The position numbers were made by a program, and so were the translations under genes. The notes beneath the pieces were generated by a model that had not been told where the DNA came from, did no database searches, and saw only the letters and a program-made list of their open reading frames with translations. This document shows, piece after piece, positions 1-6,460 of a stretch of DNA of 8,623 nt. Positions within the stretch are counted from its first letter, which is position 1. Each line of letters starts with the position of its first letter. Source of the stretch: Thermoleophilaceae bacterium (GTDB taxonomy: Bacteria > Actinomycetota > Thermoleophilia > Solirubrobacterales > Thermoleophilaceae); assembly GCA_013696905.1 (NCBI GenBank), contig JACCXP010000329.1:1-8623 (forward strand). The letters run 5' to 3'.

Positions 1-134
1 ACGGCGGTGCAGAGAGTGTCGAGGTCGGCGTGCACGTGGCCTCCTGGTCGACGGTGCCTTTGGACACCGCCGACTTCGGCCTCTCTGCGTTATGTCCCTC
101 CATCACGGCGCTGGCCGTGGAATCAACCGTCTAG
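1..134 (+). CDS. C-terminal end of an unidentified protein (partial)
   Basis: An open frame enters from the left edge (first full codon at base 3) and ends at a TAG at 132-134, giving the last 43 residues of a protein whose start is outside the window. It is credible because it has ordinary amino-acid composition, unlike the Arg/Ala/Pro-rich shadow frames, and because its stop lies six bases from the convergent aminotransferase stop, as expected in a compact genome. The tail contains ASWSTVPLDTADFG. This loosely recalls the W...P....DFGWG region near the C-terminus of BAHD/HxxxD acyltransferases, but the second W-G of that motif is absent (DFGLSA), so the family is only a guess. No function is assigned. 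Confidence 0.4.
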   Translation, partial: GGAESVEVGVHVASWSTVPLDTADFGLSALCPSITALAVESTV

Positions 135-140
135 CGGCCG

Positions 141-1280
141 TCAGGCCAGCGACCGGTAGGCGTCGGCCAGGCGCCCGATGCCGGTGTCGATCTGCTCGGG
201 GGTGACGCCCGAGTAGGCGAGGCGCAGGGAGCTGTGCCCGCCCTCGATGAGGAAGTCCGAGCCCTTGACGAAGGTTACGCCGCGCTCGCCGGCGGCGTCC
301 GTCAGTGCGTCTACGTCCGATCCCTCGGGCAGCTCCGCCCACAGGAAGTAGCCGCCTTGGGGCGAGACGAAGGAGGCGTCGGGAAGGTCGCGCTCGAGGG
401 CCTCTGAGAGCGCGTCGCGGCGCGCGTGGAGCGCGCCCTTGACCGTCTCGATCGAGGTTTGCATCAGCCCCGAGCGGCAGAACTCGGCGACGATCGCCTG
501 GGCCACCATGCTCGGTGAGATGTAGGTGTTCGTCGCGATCTTGCGCACCGCGGCGATCACCTCGGCCGGGCCCGCCAGGTAGCCGACCCGGATCCCCGGA
601 CAGACTGTCTTCGAGAACGACGACGCGTAGACGACGCGCTCGGAGCGGTCCATCGAGAGCATCGTCGGCAGGGTCTCGCCCTCGAAGCGAAGCTCGATGT
701 AGGGGTCGTCCTCGAACACGACGAAGTCGTACGCCTCGGCCAGCTCGAGCAGGCGCCGGCGCTTGTCGGGCGACAGGGTGCAGCCGGCGGGGTTCTGGAA
801 GTTAGGGATGATGTGCGCGAGCTTCGGCCTCGCTCCGGCGTCGAGCGCGCCCGCGAGCGCCTCGACGTCGATGCCGTCGTCCTCGAGCGGTATGGCGAGC
901 AGCTCGGCGCCCAGACCGCGCAAGCTCAGCAGCGTGCGGTCGTAGGTCGGCGCCTCGACCACGACGAGATCGCCGGGCGCCACCATCAGCTGAAACAGGA
1001 ACGCGTCGGCCTGCATCGAGCCGTTGGTGGCGATCACCTGCTCGCCGTCGAGGCCGTGCTGGGCCGCGATCCACTCCACGAGCGGCAGGTAGCCGTGCGA
1101 GGTGCCGTACGAGAACGCGCCCGCGGGGTCTGCGCGCAGCACGCGCTCGGCGGCCGCGACGAGCTCGTCCCGCGGGAGGATGTCGAGCGACGGCGCGCCG
1201 CGGGCGAAGGAGATGCCGGGAGCGGAGCTCACGGCGTCGGACGATAACCGCTCGTCCTCACGCCCCGGATCTTCCAGCAA
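141..1280 (-). CDS. PLP-dependent aminotransferase, fold type I (class I/II)
   Basis: Cytosolic pyridoxal-phosphate enzyme that moves an amino group from an amino acid to a 2-oxo acid. The 379 residues cover a whole class I/II domain. Visible landmarks are YGTSHGY (58-64), NGSMQ of the PLP phosphate region (86-90), PTYD (111-114), PNFQNPAG (159-166), EDDPY (190-194) with the Asp and Tyr expected to contact the PLP ring, SFSKT (221-225) with Lys224 as Schiff-base lysine, GIRVGY with Arg231, and SLRLAYS with Arg353 as the likely substrate-carboxylate arginine. The pattern resembles the 2-aminoadipate aminotransferase (LysN)/MocR-like group without an N-terminal GntR domain; aromatic or branched-chain substrates are equally possible. 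The TTG start at 1280 is uncertain: there is no clear ribosome site, and a GTG at 1232 would give 363 residues beginning just before the conserved part. It is divergent from the HAD gene. Confidence 0.9.
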   Translation of the reverse strand: MLEDPGREDERLSSDAVSSAPGISFARGAPSLDILPRDELVAAAERVLRADPAGAFSYGTSHGYLPLVEWIAAQHGLDGEQVIATNGSMQADAFLFQLMVAPGDLVVVEAPTYDRTLLSLRGLGAELLAIPLEDDGIDVEALAGALDAGARPKLAHIIPNFQNPAGCTLSPDKRRRLLELAEAYDFVVFEDDPYIELRFEGETLPTMLSMDRSERVVYASSFSKTVCPGIRVGYLAGPAEVIAAVRKIATNTYISPSMVAQAIVAEFCRSGLMQTSIETVKGALHARRDALSEALERDLPDASFVSPQGGYFLWAELPEGSDVDALTDAAGERGVTFVKGSDFLIEGGHSSLRLAYSGVTPEQIDTGIGRLADAYRSLA

Positions 1281-1288
1281 TCGGCGAA

Positions 1289-1298
1289 AACCTAGAAT
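1289..1298. promoter_or_regulatory. Candidate bidirectional promoter: overlapping -10-like motifs
   Basis: In the 50-base gap between the divergent aminotransferase and HAD genes, the plus strand reads TAGAAT at 1293-1298 (one mismatch to TATAAT). The minus strand reads TAGGTT over 1294-1289, which fits TAnnnT. The two share the central TA. The plus-strand start of transcription would fall near 1305, giving a leader of about 25 bases with the AGGAG before the HAD TTG. The minus-strand start would fall near 1282, two bases before the aminotransferase TTG, giving an almost leaderless mRNA. No convincing -35 element is seen for either side. AT-rich sequence is rare in this window, which makes the motif stand out. 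Confidence 0.4.
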
Positions 1299-1312
1299 GG
1301 GTCGCTCGACCC
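1299..1312. repeat. Short inverted repeat next to the -10 motif (candidate operator)
   Basis: GGGTCGCTCGACCC is a perfect 6-bp inverted repeat with a 2-base centre. It lies directly after the plus-strand TAGAAT and covers the predicted transcription start of the HAD-MBL pair, where a repressor would act. In GC-rich DNA a palindrome of this size can arise by chance, and no regulator gene is adjacent in the window. Confidence 0.3.
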
Positions 1313-1330
1313 CCTCGGCCTAGGAGAGCA

Positions 1331-2008
1331 TTGCCACTTCCCAACGACGTCCGCTTCATCACGTTCGACTGCTACGGCACCCTGATCGACTGGGAGACGG
1401 GGGCCTACGACGCCTTCCAGAAGGAGGCCGACCGTGACGGCTTCACGATCGACCGCACGAAGCTGACCGAGCTCTTCCTCGGCATCCAGCGCGAGGTCGA
1501 GGCGGGCTCCTATGAGCTCTACGCCGAGGTCCTGCGCCGCACCGCGGTGCGCAGCGCGCGCGAGCTCGGCTGGGAGCTCGAGCCCTCTCGATCGGGCTTC
1601 CTGCCCTCGAGCGTGCCCTTCTGGCCGGCGTTTCGCGAGACCAACGCGCAGGTCGAGAAGCTGGCGAAGAAGTACGAGATCGGGATCCTCTCAAACGTCG
1701 ACGACAAGCTGCTCGGTGCGACGCGGCGCCACTTCCGCTTCGACCTCGACCTCGTGGTCACGGCGCAGCAGGTGCGCTCCTACAAGCCCGACCAGGCGCA
1801 CTTCAAGGAGTGCGCGCGCCGCACGGGGGGCAAGAAGGGGTGGGTGCACGTGGCCAGCGGCTACGAGGCGGACATCGCGCCCGCGCTCCAGGAGAAGGTG
1901 CCCGTGATCTGGATCAATCGCCACGGCGAGAGCATCCCCGAGGGCGGCAAGGCGCCGACCGAGGAGGTCAAGAACCTGCGCGAGGCCGTCAAGCTGCTCG
2001 GCGGGTAA
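1331..2008 (+). CDS. HAD-superfamily hydrolase, type II haloacid dehalogenase-like
   Basis: Cytosolic HAD hydrolase of 225 residues, the usual length for the L-2-haloacid dehalogenase group. Motif I is FDCYGTLIDW (12-21) with Asp13 as nucleophile. The position two residues on is Tyr15 rather than the acid/base Asp of HAD phosphatases, which favours dehalogenase-type chemistry. Motif II is ILSNVD (Ser121-Asn122), motif III is YKPD (Lys152), and motif IV is HVASGYEADIAPA (Asp181), followed by VIWINRHG (193-199). Motif IV differs from the SSN-W-D form of characterised L-2-haloacid dehalogenases, so the substrate is open and a non-halogenated acid or phosphoester remains possible. The TTG start at 1331 is supported by AGGAG at 1322-1326 and by the conserved N-terminus directly after it. 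Its stop is four bases before the MBL-fold gene, so the two are probably co-transcribed. Confidence 0.88.
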   Translation: MPLPNDVRFITFDCYGTLIDWETGAYDAFQKEADRDGFTIDRTKLTELFLGIQREVEAGSYELYAEVLRRTAVRSARELGWELEPSRSGFLPSSVPFWPAFRETNAQVEKLAKKYEIGILSNVDDKLLGATRRHFRFDLDLVVTAQQVRSYKPDQAHFKECARRTGGKKGWVHVASGYEADIAPALQEKVPVIWINRHGESIPEGGKAPTEEVKNLREAVKLLGG

Positions 2009-2012
2009 CCCC

Positions 2013-2789
2013 TTGCGCGCGGTGGCCGTCCACCCCGACGTGGTGGTGGTCTCGAGCCGCATGTGGCAGACGAACGCGACGGCGCTGCGCTCGAGTGGCG
2101 AGGCGATGCTCATCGACTCGCCCTACTTCCCCGACGAGCTCGAGCTGCTGCCGCGGCTGCTCGCGCAGGCCGGGTTCGAGGTGTCGGCGCTGCTTGCGAC
2201 CCACGGCGACTGGGACCACCTGCTCGGCGGGCTCGCGTTCGCGAACCTCGCGCTCGGGGTGGCGGAGAGCACGGGGGTGCGTCTGCGCTCGGAGCCGGGT
2301 GCTGCGCAGCGCGCGCTGCGCGACGCCGACGCCGAGCACTACGTCGTCCGGCCGCGACCGCTCGCGCTCGGGGCCTGGCAGTCGCTGCCCGTGCCGGGCT
2401 ACGTCGGGCTTGGCGAGAGCGAGCTCGAGCTGCACCCTGTCGCGGGCCACACCGCGGACGGCGCCGCGCTGTTCGCGCCCGGCGCCGCGGTGCTCGTGTG
2501 CGGCGACTACCTATCGGACGTCGAGATCCCGATGATCTCCGCCGGCGGCTCGCTCGCCGAGTACCGCTCCACGCTCTCCCGGCTGGCGCCGCTCGTCGAG
2601 CGCGCGGCGACCGTGGTGCCGGGGCACGGCTCGCCGCTCGACCGCGAAGCCGCGCTCGGAGTGCTCGACGAGGACGCGGCCTACCTCGAGTCGCTCGAGC
2701 GCGGGGAGCAGCGCCCGCGGCTGCCGGACGGGCGCGACACGCGGCGCCAGCGCGCGATCCACGCGGACAACCTGCGCGCGCTCGGCTAG
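2013..2789 (+). CDS. MBL-fold metallo-hydrolase with variant HxDxDH motif
   Basis: Metallo-beta-lactamase-fold hydrolase of 258 residues with no signal peptide, so presumably cytosolic. The metal-site landmarks occur in order: THGDWDHLLGG (63-73), GH at 145-146, CGDY with Asp165, and PGHGSPLD with His205. The usual HxHxDH is here H64-G-D66-W-D68-H69, so the second histidine is replaced by aspartate. The remaining ligands (H64, D68, H69, H146, D165, H205) are present, so an active binuclear site is plausible. The fold covers glyoxalase II, lactonases and thioesterases, and the substrate cannot be named. The TTG at 2013 follows the HAD stop with only a weak GGCGGG as ribosome site, suggesting translational coupling; GTG at 2022 is an alternative. 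It ends 31 bases from the convergent permease gene, with no obvious intrinsic terminator between them. Confidence 0.88.
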   Translation: MRAVAVHPDVVVVSSRMWQTNATALRSSGEAMLIDSPYFPDELELLPRLLAQAGFEVSALLATHGDWDHLLGGLAFANLALGVAESTGVRLRSEPGAAQRALRDADAEHYVVRPRPLALGAWQSLPVPGYVGLGESELELHPVAGHTADGAALFAPGAAVLVCGDYLSDVEIPMISAGGSLAEYRSTLSRLAPLVERAATVVPGHGSPLDREAALGVLDEDAAYLESLERGEQRPRLPDGRDTRRQRAIHADNLRALG

Positions 2790-2820
2790 CCGTGGGCTAC
2801 CGCCGTGAGCCTGGCGATCG

Positions 2821-4824
2821 CTACGGAGTCGCGGGCGTCGGGGCGGTGCGTCGCAGCACGAGGTGCACGACCACCCCGGCGGCTAGCACGCCGAGGCCGA
2901 CCGCGACCCAGAAAGGCTCGAGGTAGAGCAGGATCAGGCCCGCGATCGCGCACAGCGCGCGCTCCGGCCAGCGCGCGGGAGCGACCATCCAGCCGCCCGT
3001 CGCGACCGCGAGCGCGGCCACGGCGAGTGCGGACACGAGCGTGGCCAGCACGACCGTGAGCGGCGCCCCCTCGAGCAGCAGCGCCTCGCCGTTGGGCGAC
3101 AGGACGAACGCAAACGGCACGAGGAAGGCCGGCAGCGTGTACTTCCAGGTCATCATCATCGTCTTGAACGCGTTGCCGCCGGTGATCGCCGAGGCCGCGA
3201 AGGCCGCGAGCGCCGTCGGCGGGCTGACCTCGGACAGGACCGCGTAGTAGAAGATGAACATGTAGGCGACGAACGGCTGCACGCCGAGGCCGGTGAGCGC
3301 CGGGGCGATGATCACAGCGCCGATGATGAACGAGGCGGTGACCGGCACGGCGAGGCCGAGGATCAGCACGGCGACGGCAGAGAAGAAGGCGGTGAGGAAC
3401 AAGTTGGCCCCGGCAAGGTCGACGATCAGCGACGAGAGCTTGAGCCCCAGGCCGGTGAGCGTGACGATCGCGACGATGATCCCCGCAGCGGCGGTCGTCG
3501 CGGCGATCGGCAGCACCGAGCGCGCGCCGCTGGCCAGCGCGTCGAAGACCCTGCGCGGTGTCATCCAGTGCGCGCGGTCGAGGAACGACAGCGCAAAGGC
3601 CACGAGCGTGGCGTAGAAGACCGCTCGAAACGGCGACAGCCCGACCGCCAGCAGCACGACGATCAGCACCAGTGAGGAGAAGTGATAGCCGTAGCGCCAC
3701 AGGAGGCGCCACAGCGGCGGCGTCTGCACGTCGACCTGGCGCGTCCCGAAGCGGCGGGCGTCTGCCTCGATCGCGAGGATGATTCCCAGGTAGTAGAGCA
3801 GCGTGGGGATCAGCGCGTACAGCAGCACGTTGAGATACGAGATCCCGAGGAACTCGGCGATGATGAAGGCCGCTGCGCCTAGCGTCGGAGGCGACAGGAT
3901 CGCGCCGATCCCCGCCGCCGCCAGCACGCCGCCCCCCTCCTCGCGCGGATAGCCGCCGCGGCGCAGGATCGGCCAGGTGACCGAGCCGAGCGTGACCGTG
4001 GTGGCCGTGCCCGAGCCCGAGACCGTGCCGAGCAGGAAGCCGGCAAGCGTCGTGGTGCGCCCCGGGCCGCTGCGCGAGTTGCCGAAGGCCGCGATCGAGA
4101 CGTCGATGAAGTACTTGCCCGCGCCCGAGTACTCGAGCACCGCGCCGTAGATCGTGAACAGGACGATGTAGGTCGCCGCGACGTCGAGCGGCACGCCGAA
4201 GAGCCCCTCGAGCCCCATGTAGGTCTGGCCGACGATCCGCGGCAGCCCGTAGCCCGCGTGCGAGATGCGAGAGCCGATCGGCAGCTCGCCGCCGAAGAAG
4301 CCGTAGGCGAGAAAGAGTCCGCAAACGGCCGGAAGGATCCAGCCGACGGTCCGGCGCGTGGCCTCGAGCACCAGTCCGACGGTGATCACGCCGAAGAGCA
4401 GATCGAGCTCGTTGGGCCTTACCGCGCGGCGCACGAACTCGTCGAACGTGACGATCGTGTATCCGAGCGCGACGATCGCGAGCCCGGCGAGCAGCCAGTC
4501 GGTCACCCCGGGGCGCTCGCCACGCTCCCTGTCCTCGTCAGAGCGTTGGCCCCAGCCCCGGTAGACGAGGAACGTCATCGCGAGCGCCACAGCGAGGAAG
4601 CTCGTGCGATAGACCTGAGCCGGGATCGGATTGAGCACCCAGTAGAGCGCGTATGCCGAGAGGCCGACGCCGGTCGCCGACACGACGGCGAGCGGAATCC
4701 CGGCGAGGCGCCGTCCCGGGCGCTCGGCCTCGAGCTCCTCCGACAGCCTCTTCACGTCGAGCGCCGGCGGATGCTCGCGCGCCGCGGCTCCCGTCACCCG
4801 CTCGCTCTCGCGCTCGTGCGCCAT
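2821..4824 (-). CDS. TRAP transporter permease, TAXI type, fused small and large membrane subunits
   Basis: Inner-membrane part of a TAXI TRAP transporter, a secondary importer driven by an ion gradient and fed by a binding protein. The 667 residues fit the known 4TM/12TM fusion architecture: a hydrophilic N-terminus (1-38), a DctQ-like part with hydrophobic segments around 42-65, 73-88, 110-125 and 141-176, then a DctM-like part with many segments to about 655. Conserved TAXI-permease patches are visible: SGPGRTTTLAGFLLGTVSGS (252-271), GTATTVTLG (272-280), LSPPTLGAAAFIIAEFLGIS (310-329), VPVTASFI (493-500), and SEVSPPTALAAFAASAITGG (531-550) with FKTMMM (553-558). The ATG at 4824-4822 shares a base with the DUF1850 stop (TGATG) and has no good ribosome site, so translation is probably coupled. 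It is the last gene of the operon. The substrate is unknown; characterised TAXI systems handle glutamate- or 2-oxoglutarate-like acids. Confidence 0.95.
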   Translation of the reverse strand: MAHERESERVTGAAAREHPPALDVKRLSEELEAERPGRRLAGIPLAVVSATGVGLSAYALYWVLNPIPAQVYRTSFLAVALAMTFLVYRGWGQRSDEDRERGERPGVTDWLLAGLAIVALGYTIVTFDEFVRRAVRPNELDLLFGVITVGLVLEATRRTVGWILPAVCGLFLAYGFFGGELPIGSRISHAGYGLPRIVGQTYMGLEGLFGVPLDVAATYIVLFTIYGAVLEYSGAGKYFIDVSIAAFGNSRSGPGRTTTLAGFLLGTVSGSGTATTVTLGSVTWPILRRGGYPREEGGGVLAAAGIGAILSPPTLGAAAFIIAEFLGISYLNVLLYALIPTLLYYLGIILAIEADARRFGTRQVDVQTPPLWRLLWRYGYHFSSLVLIVVLLAVGLSPFRAVFYATLVAFALSFLDRAHWMTPRRVFDALASGARSVLPIAATTAAAGIIVAIVTLTGLGLKLSSLIVDLAGANLFLTAFFSAVAVLILGLAVPVTASFIIGAVIIAPALTGLGVQPFVAYMFIFYYAVLSEVSPPTALAAFAASAITGGNAFKTMMMTWKYTLPAFLVPFAFVLSPNGEALLLEGAPLTVVLATLVSALAVAALAVATGGWMVAPARWPERALCAIAGLILLYLEPFWVAVGLGVLAAGVVVHLVLRRTAPTPATP

Positions 4825-5309
4825 CAGCCCGGGCTGCCCCGGTCGACCGAGAGTGTCAGGTGAGCGGCCCGCCCTGGCGCGGACAGGGGGAAACGCCTGT
4901 CACCCACGGCGAGCGTGCGTCGCCCGGTGGGCGTCGCGATCAGCGAAAGCCTCCGGTAGCGACGCGGACTAGCGGGCACGAGCGCGATCCAACCGTCGCG
5001 GGACGTGCGCTTGCGGCCGTCGATGGAGTAGTAGTCCAGCACCGCCTCGCTTGGGGACTCGATCGCCGCGACCTCGAAGCCAGGCCCGTGGCCGGCGTGG
5101 AACGACTCGCGCGCACGCGCGCCGTAGTAGGAGTGGCGGTACTCGAGCGCGAAGCGGGCCGGGTCGGGAAGGGCGGCGCGGACGAGCTCCCGACCAGCCT
5201 CGTCGCGGACGACGACCGCCGGCGCGCGGTCGGAGCCCGCGGCGACGACCGCGCCGCCAGTGATCGCTGCCACTGCCACTGCCACCGCCGCGATCGCTGG
5301 GCCGCGCAT
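4824..5309 (-). CDS. DUF1850-family protein, TAXI transporter partner
   Basis: Small protein of 161 residues with an N-terminal hydrophobic segment (about 4-25, Ala/Val-rich) that is either a signal peptide or a single membrane anchor. The remaining ~130 residues are therefore probably outside the membrane. The DUF1850 hallmark is visible as FALEYRHSYYGARARESF (53-70): an F-x-L-x-Y-x-HS block (His59-Ser60) followed by a conserved Glu (Glu68). Further on are LDYYS (91-95) and a basic C-terminal half. DUF1850 proteins are regularly encoded with TAXI-type TRAP transporters, and this gene sits between the binding protein (22 bases upstream) and the permease (1-base overlap), so a joint role is well supported. 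The biochemical role is unknown; a docking, assembly or substrate-handling factor is only inference. The ATG start has a weak AGG about ten bases upstream. Confidence 0.85.
   Translation of the reverse strand: MRGPAIAAVAVAVAAITGGAVVAAGSDRAPAVVVRDEAGRELVRAALPDPARFALEYRHSYYGARARESFHAGHGPGFEVAAIESPSEAVLDYYSIDGRKRTSRDGWIALVPASPRRYRRLSLIATPTGRRTLAVGDRRFPLSAPGRAAHLTLSVDRGSPG
4825..4836. repeat. 12-bp perfect palindrome before the permease start
   Basis: CAGCCCGGGCTG is self-complementary and occupies the last codons of the DUF1850 gene, directly before the TGATG junction with the permease. In the mRNA it could form a short GC-rich hairpin over the place where a ribosome site would lie, which fits dependence on translational coupling. 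It may equally be a by-product of Pro/Gly/Ser codons in GC-rich DNA. Confidence 0.25.
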
Positions 5310-5331
5310 GCGCCGCGCCTGCCGCTCGCTG

Positions 5332-6342
5332 CTACTTCCCGGCCTCGTCGTAGTAGCGCTGGGCGCCGGGGTGCAGCTGCACCGGCTCGGCCACCTCCGG
5401 ACCCAGCTTCTGGTCGAGCTTCTTGGCTTCGGGGTGCACCTTCACAAGCGTCGGCTTCTGGTCGTACAGCAGCTTGGTCAGGTCGAAGGCAAGCTTCTCG
5501 TCCATCTTCTCGTTGACGACCAGGTAGTTCGGCACCCCGATCGTCTCGACATCCTCGGAGACGCCCTTGTACGTGTCAGCGGGGATCTTGGTGTCGGCGT
5601 AGGCCTCGCCGTACTTCTCGACGAGCGCGTCGGTGAAGTCGGTGGTCGGCAGCATCGTCACCTTCTGCGTCGTGGTCAGGTCGGTGACCGCACCGGTCGG
5701 CAGCCCGCCGGACCAGAAGAATGCGTCGACGGACCCGTCCTTCATCCCCTTGGCCGACTCCTCGACTCCGAGCTGCTCGCGCTTGATGTCGGATTCCGGA
5801 TCGAGCTTCGCGGCCTCGAGGATCCGCAGGGCGATCACCTCGGTGCCCGAGTTGGGCGAGCCGACCGACACGCGCTTGCCCTTCAGGTCCTCGACCGTCT
5901 CGATCCCCGATCCCTGCTTGGCCACCACCTGCGTGTAGTTCGTGTAGATCTGAGCCAGCGCGCGCAGTGGCACCTTCTCCTTGAACGCCTCGTTGCCGGA
6001 CGCAGCGTCGATCGCGGTGTCCGCCAGCGTGAAGGCGATGTCACTGCCGCCATCCTGGATCAGGAGCAGGTTGTCCACCGATGCCGAAGTCGTCTCGGCG
6101 GTCGCCTGATAGCCCTTCAGGTTCTTCGAGATCGCGTCGGCCAGTCCGCCGCCATAGACGGAGTAGACGCCGCTCGTGCCCCCGGTCGCGATCGAGAGCC
6201 GCCCGCCCTCGCCGCTCTTTGCGCCGCCGCCGCTGCCCTCCCCGCCGCACGCCACCAGCAATGCAGCCGCGAGGATCGCGGCCAGCGCTGCGCTCGATGT
6301 TCGTGCCCGGCGTCCGGCGCTTCCAGCTCGAGACTCATGCAA
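5332..6342 (-). CDS. TAXI-family TRAP transporter solute-binding lipoprotein
   Basis: Extracytoplasmic binding protein that captures the substrate and delivers it to the fused permease. From TTG at 6342 it has 336 residues. A signal segment with RR at 11-12 and a hydrophobic stretch (18-31) ends in the lipobox LVAC with Cys32, so it is probably a lipid-anchored protein, followed by a Gly/Ser-rich linker (33-47). The TAXI signature IATGGTSGVY is at 51-60. Other family patches are AFTLADTA (103-110), SVGSPNSGTE (159-168) and FFWSGGLPTG (208-217). The frame stays open far upstream to 6756, but that part lies inside the divergent dehydrogenase gene. GGAGG at 6354-6350 is seven bases from TTG 6342 and four from the adjacent TTG 6345, which fixes the start here. 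It is the first gene of the operon with DUF1850 and the permease. No ligand can be read from the sequence. Confidence 0.93.
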   Translation of the reverse strand: MHESRAGSAGRRARTSSAALAAILAAALLVACGGEGSGGGAKSGEGGRLSIATGGTSGVYSVYGGGLADAISKNLKGYQATAETTSASVDNLLLIQDGGSDIAFTLADTAIDAASGNEAFKEKVPLRALAQIYTNYTQVVAKQGSGIETVEDLKGKRVSVGSPNSGTEVIALRILEAAKLDPESDIKREQLGVEESAKGMKDGSVDAFFWSGGLPTGAVTDLTTTQKVTMLPTTDFTDALVEKYGEAYADTKIPADTYKGVSEDVETIGVPNYLVVNEKMDEKLAFDLTKLLYDQKPTLVKVHPEAKKLDQKLGPEVAEPVQLHPGAQRYYDEAGK

Positions 6343-6348
6343 CAAGAT

Positions 6349-6357
6349 CCCTCCCCC
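6349..6357 (-). promoter_or_regulatory. Strong Shine-Dalgarno site of the TAXI binding protein
   Basis: The minus strand reads GGGGGAGGG followed by ATC and two consecutive TTG codons (6345 and 6342). It is one of the two clear Shine-Dalgarno matches seen in the window (the other precedes the HAD gene) and decides the start of the binding-protein gene, ruling out the long upstream extension of its reading frame. Tandem TTG codons leave a one-residue ambiguity, with 6342 better spaced. Confidence 0.75.
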
Positions 6358-6366
6358 GTGCGACTC

Positions 6367-6407
6367 CTCCGCCGCGGACCGCTCTCCCACGGCGCCCCGC
6401 GGCGGAG
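6367..6407. repeat. Perfect 11-bp inverted repeat in the transporter/dehydrogenase divergent region
   Basis: CTCCGCCGCGG at 6367-6377 and its exact reverse complement CCGCGGCGGAG at 6397-6407 are separated by 19 bases. Arm centres are 30 bp apart, close to three helical turns, which would place both half-sites on the same DNA face. The repeat lies in the 115-base region between the TAXI operon and the dehydrogenase and overlaps a possible minus-strand -10 (6406-6411). It could be an operator for a dimeric or tetrameric regulator, or a stem-loop in the binding-protein mRNA leader. GC-rich sequence raises the chance of accidental repeats. No regulator gene is present in the window. Confidence 0.5.
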
Positions 6408-6411
6408 CGTA
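6406..6411 (-). promoter_or_regulatory. Possible -10 element of the TAXI operon
   Basis: The minus strand reads TACGCT here, fitting the TAnnnT pattern of GC-rich actinobacterial -10 boxes. It would start transcription near 6399, giving a leader of about 55 bases before the TTG at 6342 and placing the right arm of the inverted repeat across the start. No -35 element is recognisable, so this is tentative. Confidence 0.25.
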
Positions 6412-6445
6412 GTCCACGCGACGAGCCCTGGCGTCGACGAGCGCG

Positions 6446-6451
6446 TAGGCT
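6446..6451 (+). promoter_or_regulatory. Possible -10 element of the dehydrogenase gene (leaderless start)
   Basis: TAGGCT fits TAnnnT and ends ten bases before the GTG at 6461, so transcription could begin at or just before the start codon. No Shine-Dalgarno sequence precedes this GTG, which fits a leaderless mRNA as is common in actinobacteria. A -35 element is not evident. Confidence 0.3.
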
Positions 6452-6460
6452 TCCCCCGCG

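Noticed and set aside
2790..2820. Possible bidirectional terminator between the convergent MBL and permease genes
   Set aside because: Only short palindromes (GGCTAGCC, GCGATCGC) are present, with no long stem followed by a T-run on either strand.
2814..2821. GCGATCGC octamers (also at 2942, 5290, 7349 and 7907), resembling the HIP1 repeat of cyanobacteria
   Set aside because: At least five copies seems more than chance, but four lie in genes, where GCG-ATC-GCC type codons are favoured, and no other feature suggests a cyanobacterium. A genome-wide count against a codon-shuffled background would decide.
2063..2926. Plus-strand frame of 287 codons overlapping the MBL gene and running into the permease end
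   Set aside because: It is nearly all Arg and Ala with no motifs, whereas the frame starting at 2013 carries the full set of metal ligands.
2786..4324. Long minus-strand reading frame of about 512 codons overlapping the permease
   Set aside because: It is Arg/Ala/Gly-rich with no domain pattern and lies in another frame of the clearly conserved TAXI permease; long shadow frames are expected at this GC content.
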